64,000 bases of DNA from an uncultured Eggerthellaceae bacterium (lineage in GTDB: Bacteria > Actinomycetota > Coriobacteriia > Coriobacteriales > Eggerthellaceae). The stretch lies in assembly GCA_958452575.1 (NCBI GenBank), contig CAUDUM010000006.1, positions 1 to 64,000 of the forward strand, read 5' to 3'. The number at the start of each line of letters is the position of its first letter. Position 1 is the stretch's first letter. The notes beneath the pieces were generated by a model that saw nothing but the letters and a program-made list of their open reading frames with translations, did no database searches and was not told the origin of the DNA. This document shows positions 57,686-64,000 of this stretch, one piece after another. A program made the translations under genes and the position numbers.

Positions 57686-57691
57686 ATTATA
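57686..57691 (-). promoter_or_regulatory. -10 box of a probable leaderless promoter for azlCD
   Basis: TATAAT on the minus strand with only 9 nt to the azlC ATG; transcription starting about 7 nt downstream would leave a 2-3-nt leader. The -35 region is weak. Confidence 0.6.
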
Positions 57692-57853
57692 GCGGTTCGG
57701 ACGCCAATGCGGCACCTTCAACGCCAAGCTCCTCAGACAATCGCTGCAAGCAGGGCGCCTTGCACCGCATGGACGGAGCGCCAGCGCGCCAGGCGCCGTC
57801 GGTTGCGCCGCGAAGACGGGTCGAAAGAATCGAGACGCGGTGCCGCGATGACG

Positions 57854-58909
57854 TCAGTAATGGATCGACGAGGGCACGAACAGGCTCTTGAACCGGCTGC
57901 GGGCGTAGCGGTCGGTCATGCCGGCGATGTAGTCGCACACGGCCGTGAGGGGATCGCCCTCGGAGATGTCGCGATACTCGGAGGGGATCTCCTCGAGGTG
58001 GTCGACGTAGTAGTCGAACATCGCTTCAATCAGCCTTCCCGCCTTCTCGGTCTCGGCCAGCACCACCGGAGCCGTGTAGACCGCCTTGAACAGGAACGAC
58101 CGCAGCTCCATCATCGCGTTCCACACCGGCTCGCTCATGCGGATGTCGTCACAGGCGGCGGATGTCTGCACCATGTCGAGCACAAGCGTCTCGATGCGCG
58201 CCGAATGGTCGGGGCCGAGCACCTCGTGCGTCGACGCGGGCAGATCAGCCTCGTTCAGGATGCCGGCTCGGATGGCGTCGTCGATATCGTGGTTGACGTA
58301 GGCGATGCGGTCGGCGGTGGCGACCACGCGGCCTTCGAGCGTCTCGGCGCGGACCGATCCGGTGTGGCGGAGGATGCCGTCGCGCACCTCGGGCGTGAGG
58401 TTGAGCCCCTTGCCGCCGTTTTCGATGCGCTCGACGACGCGCAGGCTCTGCTCGTTGTGGCGGTACAGCAGCGCGGCGCGCGGATCGCCGGCGGCGTCGG
58501 AGCGGGCGGGGCGTCCATGCCTTGCCAGGCAGCGCGAAAGCGCCTCCTCCCCCGCATGCCCGAACGGGGTGTGCCCGAGATCGTGCCCGAGCGAGATCGC
58601 CTCGGTCAGATCCTCGTTGAGCCCGAGGGCGCGTGCGATGGTGCGCGCGATCTGGGCCACCTCGAGCGTGTGGGTCAGGCGGGTGCGGTAATGGTCGCCT
58701 TCCGCCGCTAGGAAGACCTGCGTTTTGTGGGAGAGCCGCCTAAACGACTTGGAATGCAGGATCTTGTCGCGGTCGCGTTGGAAGTCATTGCGCAGGATGT
58801 CAGGGGCGGTCGATCGGTCGCGCCCCTCGCTGTCGGAGGAGAACGCCGCATCGTACGACAGCAGGGCGCGCTCGCGCTGCTCCTGGTCCTCACGGTGGAT
58901 GATACGCAT
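57854..58909 (-). CDS. dgt: Deoxyguanosinetriphosphate triphosphohydrolase-like HD-domain protein
   Basis: A 351-residue HD hydrolase that removes triphosphate from dNTPs. Metal ligands: R-LTHTLEVAQIAR (H), SLGHDLGHTPFGHAGEEAL (H-D) and the later YVNHDIDDAIRAG (D). N-terminal LSYDAAFSSDSEGRDR matches the dGTPase type 2 pattern. AAAGAAGG precedes ATG 58909. A -10-like TACACT is at 58950-58945. It is divergent from the glutaredoxin gene; the 57677-57853 gap before azlC shows nothing specific besides the azlC promoter. Confidence 0.95.
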   Translation of the reverse strand: MRIIHREDQEQRERALLSYDAAFSSDSEGRDRSTAPDILRNDFQRDRDKILHSKSFRRLSHKTQVFLAAEGDHYRTRLTHTLEVAQIARTIARALGLNEDLTEAISLGHDLGHTPFGHAGEEALSRCLARHGRPARSDAAGDPRAALLYRHNEQSLRVVERIENGGKGLNLTPEVRDGILRHTGSVRAETLEGRVVATADRIAYVNHDIDDAIRAGILNEADLPASTHEVLGPDHSARIETLVLDMVQTSAACDDIRMSEPVWNAMMELRSFLFKAVYTAPVVLAETEKAGRLIEAMFDYYVDHLEEIPSEYRDISEGDPLTAVCDYIAGMTDRYARSRFKSLFVPSSIHY

Positions 58910-58944
58910 GGCCGCCTTCTTTCATCCGGGTTCGCCGTCGCCTC

Positions 58945-58950
58945 AGTGTA
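58945..58950 (-). promoter_or_regulatory. -10 box for dgt
   Basis: TACACT on the minus strand, about 35 nt ahead of ATG 58909; the -35 region is weak. Confidence 0.35.
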
Positions 58951-59162
58951 GCAGACCGCGGTGACGGAACGCACCTTACGCCGACCTTTGCCGAAAGCAA
59001 CCCCTTGGCAACGGTTGGAGATTCCGCATCGCGAGTGCGGGATGAACCGCTAGGATGGATATTGGAACACGTGCATCCATTGATCGGGAAGATCGCTGCG
59101 ACCCGTATGCATCTTCCAAGCTCCCAGACGCCATCGAGCGAACGTTCGCAGAGGAGGGACGA

Positions 59163-59411
59163 ATGGCCTATTTGGAAAACCATCAGCTGTATTACAAGAA
59201 AACCTGTCCGTATTGCCAGAAGGTGCTGCGGTTCATGGAGGCCAACCACCTCACCATGGACACACGCGACACCACGCAGCCTGGCAACCAGAATGACCTG
59301 ATCCGCATCGGAGGCAAGAAGCAGGTGCCCTGCCTGATCATCAACGGAAAGCCGCTCTACGAGTCGGATGACATCATCGCGTATCTGAGGGACAGCTTCG
59401 TGGAGGGCTGA
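59163..59411 (+). CDS. Glutaredoxin-like protein
   Basis: An 82-residue thioredoxin-fold protein with the dithiol active site C15-P-Y-C18 and the glutathione-type TTQPG...GGKKQVPCLIINGKPLYESDDIIAYL segment (cis-Pro followed by the GST_N-like ESDDI motif). It may reduce disulfides or deglutathionylate proteins. GAGGAGGGACGA precedes ATG 59163; earlier in-frame ATGs lack a site. A -10-like TAGGAT is at 59051-59056. It is monocistronic with a strong terminator. Confidence 0.92.
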   Translation: MAYLENHQLYYKKTCPYCQKVLRFMEANHLTMDTRDTTQPGNQNDLIRIGGKKQVPCLIINGKPLYESDDIIAYLRDSFVEG

Positions 59412-59465
59412 TTCGACGCGCTGCGGCCCTTCCGCTCCGCGCATCGAATTCATCCCTTACGCCGA

Positions 59466-59500
59466 AACGCCCGCGGCCCAACCGAGCCGCGGGCGTTTTT
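59466..59500. terminator. Bidirectional intrinsic terminator (glutaredoxin / accDA)
   Basis: AACGCCCGCGGC/GCCGCGGGCGTT stem (59466-59477/59486-59497) followed by TTTTT on the plus strand; on the minus strand it is followed by TTTCG just past the accDA stop. Confidence 0.88.
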
Positions 59501-59505
59501 CGTAG

Positions 59506-62019
59506 CTAGAACTTCGCGAAGCGCTCGTGGCGCTTTTCGATGAGTTCGTCGGCGCCGAATCCCGACAACTCGTCCAAAGCCTTCCTGACATAGGCGGACA
59601 CGTTCTCGGCAGCCTGGACGGGGTTCTCGTGCGCAGGGCCGTCGCCTTCGGAGATCACATCGTCGATGATGCCCATGCGCGCCACGTCCGCCGCGCCCAT
59701 GCGCATGACCGCGGCAGCTTCGGGAGCGCGCGTGCGATCCTTCCACAGGATCGAGGCGAAGCCCTCCGGCGACAGCACCGAGTACACGGCATGCTCCTGC
59801 ATCGCCACCTTGTCGGCGAGCGCGAGCGCAAGCGCGCCGCCCGATCCGCCCTCGCCCAAAAGGACGCTCACCACCGGAACGCGCAGGCCGGCAAGCTCGA
59901 ACAGGTTGTCGGCGATGGCGTTGCCCTGTCCGCGTTCCTCGGCCTCGGTGCCGCAGAACGCGCCCTGCGTGTCCACCAGGCACACGACGGGGCGGTTGAA
60001 CTTCTCGGCCTGGCGCATCAATCGGATGCTTTTGCGGTACCCCTCGGGCTGCGGGCAGCCGAAGTTGCGGCGGATGCGTTCCTTAAGGTCGACGCCCTTC
60101 TCCTGAGCAAGAATCGTCACCGGACGCCCCGCGATCCAGCCGATGCCGCCCACGATGGCGCCATCGTCGCCGAACGCGCGATCGCCGTGCATCTCGATGA
60201 ATCCATCCACCATACGGTCGATGTAAACCAGCGACGTGGGGCGATGCGTGTTGCGCGCCAGCTTCACGTGGCTCCACGCCTCCTGCGCAGCATCTTCCCC
60301 AAGCTCGTGCTCCTGCTCGGCAGGCGACGCCTCGCCCAGAAGCGAGCCGTCCTCGGCGTTGAAGCCGCCCGCTGCGACCGCGCGCTCGATGCGCCTCTCC
60401 GCAGAAGAGCCGCCCGAGAACAGCGGGAACGCGAAGCGCGGCTTGCCCTCGCGCTCATCCGAGGCGGGAAGCTCGACCGGGAACAGGCCGTAGGTGATGG
60501 AATTGTAGGTGTCGGTGCCCTCCTCCAGGTTGGCGCACACCGATTCGTAGTCGACGATCAGCGCGCGGTCGCCCGGCTTAGGTTCGGCGGGCAGGCAGGC
60601 CGACGCATGCAGCGCCAGCAGGTGCGCCAAACGCTCGCGCAGCTCGCCGCGCTCCACCACGCCGTCGATGAGGCCGTGCTGCAAGGCGAACTCCGCCGTC
60701 TGGAAGCCCTCGGGCAGCTCCTGCTTGATGGTGTCGCGGATGACGCGCTGCCCCGCAAATCCGATCAGGGCGCGCGGCTCTGCCAGGATGATGTCTCCCT
60801 GCATCGCGAACGATGCGGTGACGCCGCCGGTGGTGGGATCGGTGTGCACGACGATGTAGAGCAGCCCCGCGGCGCTGTGGCGCTCGACAGCGCAGGAGAC
60901 CTTCGCCATCTGCATGAGCGACATCAGCCCCTCCTGCATGCGCGCGCCGCCCGACGCGGTGAAGATGACGACGGGAAGCCTCTCCTCGGTCGCGCGATCG
61001 AACAAACGCGATACCCGCTCGCCCACCACGGTGCCCATCGAGCCCATGAGGAACGACGAGTCCATCACGCCGAGCGCGAGCTTGAGTCCGGCGATCGACC
61101 CCGAACCGGTGCGGACCGCCTCCTCGAGGCCGGTTTTCTCGCGCAGTCCCTCGATCTTGTCGAGGTAGCCCGGGAAGCTGAGCGGATCGCGCTCGACGAG
61201 GCCGGCATCCCACTCCTCGAATGTGCCGGCGTCCAGCAGGTCGGCGATGCGCTCGTCGGAGGTCATGCGGAAATAGCCGCCGCACTGCGGGCAGATGTAA
61301 TGACCCGCCGCCAGGCCGGCTCCGTCAAAGGTGAGGCCGCAATGGCGGCACACGCGCCATTCCTCCTCGGCTGGCACCGTGCGCTCGGTGGAGCACAGCA
61401 CCCATCCGAAACCGATCGCACGATCGGTCATGGGGCGGAACACGCGCACCCCGCGGCGGGACGCGCGGGCAAGGAAGATGTCGACATCCGCAAGCGGCAG
61501 CGACTCGCCGGCAAGGAGGATGGTGGTCGCACCGCATTCGCGCGCAGCCTCCAGCACTGCGTAGCCGTTGCAGAACAGAGCGTCGGAGTAGCGCTCTCCG
61601 ATGACGACCGTCCCGTCAGCCTCGCGCAGGTTGAGGTCGAAGCGCCTCTCCTGCGTGAGCGGCGCCCATGCGGAGAATCCCGCGTCCTTGGCCTCCTGGA
61701 TGAGCTGCTTGGCGATCTTGCCACGCGCCATCACCAAGACGCGCGGGCGCATCTCGCCCGAGTCCTCGGCCTCTTCGGGGACCGGCGCGGTGCCGACCTG
61801 CTTTTCCAGGTACTCGGTGACGTTGGACGCGCCCACCGCGTTGGGCGAGGCCTCCTGGCGCGCCGCCTCCTCGGCCACGCGCGTCAAGCGGTAGGCGACG
61901 TCGGAGGATTCCTCCGTTTCGACTTGAGGTGCAGGCGCCGGCTCGACCGCGGGCTCGTCTTCGGCGAGCAGGCGGCCTTCGGCGGAAAACGTAATGTAGT
62001 TCTGCTTGCTGGATTTCAT
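59506..62019 (-). CDS. accDA: Fused acetyl-CoA carboxylase carboxyltransferase (AccD-AccA) with biotin-carboxylase N-domain-like segment
   Basis: An 837-residue protein carrying both carboxyltransferase halves. Residues about 215-490 are AccD: a zinc ribbon C224-x2-C227...C243-x2-C246, MGSMGTVVGERVSRLFDRA and FTASGGARMQEG. Residues about 530-837 are AccA: HRPTSLVYIDRMVDGFIEMHGDRAFGDDGAIVGGIG...GAFCGTEAEERGQGNAIA...LLGEGGSGGALALALADKV. Residues about 90-200 (RVLVMARGKIAKQLIQEAKDAGF...YAVLEAARECGATTILLAGESLPLADVDIFLARASRRGVRVFRP) align in pattern with the first domain of biotin carboxylase (IANRGEIA...), but no ATP-grasp domain follows. Residues 1-85 are an acidic leader. It follows fabZ directly by 36 nt. 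Confidence 0.9.
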   Translation of the reverse strand: MKSSKQNYITFSAEGRLLAEDEPAVEPAPAPQVETEESSDVAYRLTRVAEEAARQEASPNAVGASNVTEYLEKQVGTAPVPEEAEDSGEMRPRVLVMARGKIAKQLIQEAKDAGFSAWAPLTQERRFDLNLREADGTVVIGERYSDALFCNGYAVLEAARECGATTILLAGESLPLADVDIFLARASRRGVRVFRPMTDRAIGFGWVLCSTERTVPAEEEWRVCRHCGLTFDGAGLAAGHYICPQCGGYFRMTSDERIADLLDAGTFEEWDAGLVERDPLSFPGYLDKIEGLREKTGLEEAVRTGSGSIAGLKLALGVMDSSFLMGSMGTVVGERVSRLFDRATEERLPVVIFTASGGARMQEGLMSLMQMAKVSCAVERHSAAGLLYIVVHTDPTTGGVTASFAMQGDIILAEPRALIGFAGQRVIRDTIKQELPEGFQTAEFALQHGLIDGVVERGELRERLAHLLALHASACLPAEPKPGDRALIVDYESVCANLEEGTDTYNSITYGLFPVELPASDEREGKPRFAFPLFSGGSSAERRIERAVAAGGFNAEDGSLLGEASPAEQEHELGEDAAQEAWSHVKLARNTHRPTSLVYIDRMVDGFIEMHGDRAFGDDGAIVGGIGWIAGRPVTILAQEKGVDLKERIRRNFGCPQPEGYRKSIRLMRQAEKFNRPVVCLVDTQGAFCGTEAEERGQGNAIADNLFELAGLRVPVVSVLLGEGGSGGALALALADKVAMQEHAVYSVLSPEGFASILWKDRTRAPEAAAVMRMGAADVARMGIIDDVISEGDGPAHENPVQAAENVSAYVRKALDELSGFGADELIEKRHERFAKF

Positions 62020-62055
62020 AACGACGGTTCCCTTACTCCCCTCGTCGCAGCCGCG

Positions 62056-62517
62056 TTAGGCGCTCTGCGTGTCCTTCGCGCTGGCGAGCACGTACTTCTG
62101 CGTCGCCTGGGCGCACAGCTGGCCGTCGACGCTTGCCTCGACCTCCGCCACGCACAGGCGCGCGGACGCCTTGACGATACGGGCCTTGAGATCGAGCGTC
62201 TCCCCCGGCGCGACCTGGCGGCGGAACTTCGCCTTGTCGATGCCGGTCAAAAAGCCCAGCGCGCCTTCGGCGCCGCGGTCGACCAGCAGACAGAACGACG
62301 CCGCCTGCGCGAGCGCCTCCATGATGATAACGCCCGGAAGCACCGGATGCTCGGGAAAATGGCCCTGGAACAGGGCCAGCTCGGGATCGACGTCGAGCTG
62401 CGCATGGATCTCCACACCCGGCTCGCACGCGACCACGCGCGTCACCCACACGAACGGATCGCGATGAGGCAGCACCGCCTCCACCGCATCCTTCCCACAA
62501 GGATAGTTGAATTCCAT
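62056..62517 (-). CDS. fabZ: 3-hydroxyacyl-[acyl-carrier-protein] dehydratase FabZ
   Basis: A 153-residue hot-dog-fold dehydratase in fatty acid elongation. The signature GHFPEHPVLPGVIIMEALAQAASF gives H53 and E67 as the catalytic pair; LPHRDPFVWVTRV replaces the usual PHRYPFLLVDRV, with variation in the second half. GAGAGG lies 9 nt before ATG 62517; ATG 62526 is too close to it. It is between the structured element B and accDA. Confidence 0.96.
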   Translation of the reverse strand: MEFNYPCGKDAVEAVLPHRDPFVWVTRVVACEPGVEIHAQLDVDPELALFQGHFPEHPVLPGVIIMEALAQAASFCLLVDRGAEGALGFLTGIDKAKFRRQVAPGETLDLKARIVKASARLCVAEVEASVDGQLCAQATQKYVLASAKDTQSA

Positions 62518-62639
62518 TGAGATCATCCTCTCCTTTACGCGATCCCCGACCGCCCTTCAAAATGAAACGCAGTTCCGGCACCGTCGGTTTTGGCGGCATT
62601 TCACCGGAAAACCTCCGCCGACGGGCAAAAGTAGGCGCA

Positions 62640-62796
62640 GCTCGGAGGGCGCGTCCGTCCTCGCGCGCAGTATCCGTACGGTCAACAGTCCGGTGGACTG
62701 TTGACAAACTCTTTTCCCGCCCGAGCGGGCGCCCAGTGGACGGTCCGAGCGAGCTCAGGACCTGTTTGAGCACGAGGACGGGCGCGCCCTCCGAGC
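62640..62796. repeat. Structured intergenic element, copy B
   Basis: The arms 62640-62662 and 62774-62796 pair over about 23 nt with one G-T-type difference. Inside, in the same order as copy A, are box 1 CTCGCGCGCAGTATCCG (62660-62676), a perfect 11-bp hairpin (62681-62691/62695-62705), TTGACAA (62701-62707), extra GC stems (62717-62731) and box 2 AGGACCTGTTTGAGCAC (62757-62773). It lies between fabF and fabZ, inside the fatty-acid cluster, where accB is found in many related clusters. Its arms differ in sequence from those of copy A. Confidence 0.85.
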
Positions 62797-62805
62797 GGAC
62801 AGACC

Positions 62806-64000
62806 CTATTCGCCGAACGGCGAAATGGCAATACAAGCGTTGTGGCCGCCGAAGCCGAGGCTGTTGGACAGCGCGACCTTCTGCTTGCGGCCGGAGATCG
62901 CCTCCTGCACCACGGCGACCGGGCAATCCGGGTCCGCCTCGGCAAAGCCGCAGGTGGGAGGCACGCAGTCATTGGCCACGGACAAAGCCGTGACGATAGC
63001 CTCCAGCGCGCCGGCGGCGCCGAGCGTGTGCCCGAGCGATCCCTTGACCGACGTGACGGGGATGCGGGATCCCGCCTCTTCGCCGGCAAGCGCGATGAGC
63101 GCGTGCGACTCGGTGGAGTCGTTGGCGGGCGTGCCCGTGCCGTGGGCGTTCAAGTGGCCGATATCCTCGGGGGCGAAACCGCCCTCCGCCAGCGCCTGCT
63201 CCATGGCGCGGCGGATGCCTTCGCCGTCGGGAGAAGGCGCCGTCATGTGGTAGGCGTCGCCCGTGGCGCCATAGCCAGTGACCTCCGCGATGATGGAGGC
63301 GCCGCGCGCCAAGGCATGCTCCAGCGACTCGAGCACGACCGCGCCTGCGCCCTCACCCGCGACGAAGCCGCCGCGGCGGGCGTCGAACGGCAGCGAGGCG
63401 CACTGCGGATCCTCCGCCTTGGTAAGCGCGCTCAGGTTGGTGAAACCCGCGATGCAGATCGGCGAGATGCTCTCCTCGGTGCCGCCTGCAAGCGCGACGT
63501 CGGCGTATCCGTGGCGGATGTCGCGCAGCGCTGTGCCGATGCTGTTGGCGCCGGTCGCGCAAGCGGTCACGATGTCGAGGCACTCGCCTTTCATGCCATA
63601 GCGGATCGCAAGCGTGCCGGCGGCGATGTTGCCGATCATCGTGGGGACGAACAGCGGGTTCACGCGCTTGGGGCCCTTTTGGATCAGCGTGGTGAAGCTG
63701 CTCTCCAGCTCGTCGATGCCGCCGATGCCCGAACCGAACACCACGGCGACGCGCGAGGGGTCCTCCTGCTCCATGTCGAGGCCGGCCATCTCGAGGGCCT
63801 CGTCGGAAGCCACGATGGCGTACTGGACGAAGCGCTCGAAGCGGCGCGCCTCCTTTTTGCTCAGCCCGTGCGCGGTGGGATCGAAATCGCGCACCTCGCC
63901 GGCGATATGCACCTCGTACTCATCCGTGTCGAAACGCTGGATGGCGTCGATGCAGCACTTCTTGCCGTAAACGGCGTCCCACAGGGCTTCGACGCCCACG
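62806..64000 (-). CDS. fabF: Beta-ketoacyl-ACP synthase II (5' end beyond window)
   Basis: The C-terminal 397 codons of a condensing enzyme elongating acyl-ACP with malonyl-ACP. The catalytic triad is present: Cys in IVTACATGANSIGTAL, His in LNAHGTGTPANDSTE and His in SVKGSLGHTLGAAGALEAI. The C-terminus SNSLGFGGHNACIAISPF is typical. About 15-20 N-terminal residues are off the right edge (the frame is open to 64000). Next on the strand are element B, fabZ and accDA. Confidence 0.96.
   Translation of the reverse strand, partial: VGVEALWDAVYGKKCCIDAIQRFDTDEYEVHIAGEVRDFDPTAHGLSKKEARRFERFVQYAIVASDEALEMAGLDMEQEDPSRVAVVFGSGIGGIDELESSFTTLIQKGPKRVNPLFVPTMIGNIAAGTLAIRYGMKGECLDIVTACATGANSIGTALRDIRHGYADVALAGGTEESISPICIAGFTNLSALTKAEDPQCASLPFDARRGGFVAGEGAGAVVLESLEHALARGASIIAEVTGYGATGDAYHMTAPSPDGEGIRRAMEQALAEGGFAPEDIGHLNAHGTGTPANDSTESHALIALAGEEAGSRIPVTSVKGSLGHTLGAAGALEAIVTALSVANDCVPPTCGFAEADPDCPVAVVQEAISGRKQKVALSNSLGFGGHNACIAISPFGE

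Noticed and set aside
59527..62520. Plus-strand open frame of 997 codons opposite accDA and fabZ
   Set aside because: It is antisense to two well-defined enzymes; no ribosome site, and composition is typical of a shadow frame.

Overview
The window comes from a high-GC Gram-positive chromosome. Gene content (tig-clpP-clpX-valS; Asp23-fakA-recG-rsmD-coaD; M23-DUF512-der-plsY-gpsA; rplS-rnhB-yraN-comM-dprA; a Firmicutes-style fab/acc cluster) combined with high-GC codon use and tRNA genes that encode their CCA ends fits an anaerobic Coriobacteriia member (Collinsella/Olsenella-like). This placement is an inference from gene order and composition. The region is almost entirely core chromosome; I see no prophage, insertion sequence or CRISPR array.

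Layout. 1-4.2 kb: a partial DivIVA-like gene, thioredoxin, a patatin-like lipase, a cation/proton antiporter and a DUF554 membrane protein. 4.5-15 kb: thrS, a zinc-ribbon membrane protein, an AEC transporter, then valS-clpX-clpP-tig on the minus strand. 15.7-17.9 kb: tRNA-Lys x2, tRNA-His, a NYN/LOTUS RNA-binding protein and tRNA-Leu. 18-23.5 kb: a BceAB-type ABC transporter divergent from an OmpR-type two-component system, with phased CCTTAC repeats between them. 23.7-34.3 kb: a Na+/H+ antiporter, argS, an SPFH protein, a flavin-type oxidase-fold protein, tRNA-Arg, argF, ilvBN and serC. 34.4-40.3 kb: coaD, rsmD, recG, fakA and Asp23, divergent from rpmB. 40.6-45.7 kb: a zinc-ribbon coiled-coil protein, Nif3, a PHP phosphatase, a cysteine desulfurase and rpe, divergent from an alkyltransferase-like gene. 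45.8-52.6 kb: gpsA, plsY, der, a radical-SAM DUF512 protein, an M23 peptidase and dprA. 52.6-57.7 kb: comM, yraN, rnhB, rplS and azlCD. 57.8-64 kb: dgt, a glutaredoxin, then a fatty-acid cluster (fused accDA, fabZ, partial fabF).

The most unusual signals are these. (i) Two intergenic copies (about 40442-40561 and 62640-62796) of a structured element. They share two 17-nt boxes and a TTGACAA box inside long terminal stems whose sequences differ between copies but stay paired. (ii) The acetyl-CoA carboxylase gene fuses a biotin-carboxylase N-domain-like segment to AccD and AccA, in a cluster where accB and accC are absent from their usual slots. (iii) A full-length O6-methylguanine methyltransferase homologue carries PAHR instead of PCHR, so it should be an alkyltransferase-like protein. 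(iv) The thrS, tig and clpP leaders contain repeats or palindromes suggesting post-transcriptional or operator control.
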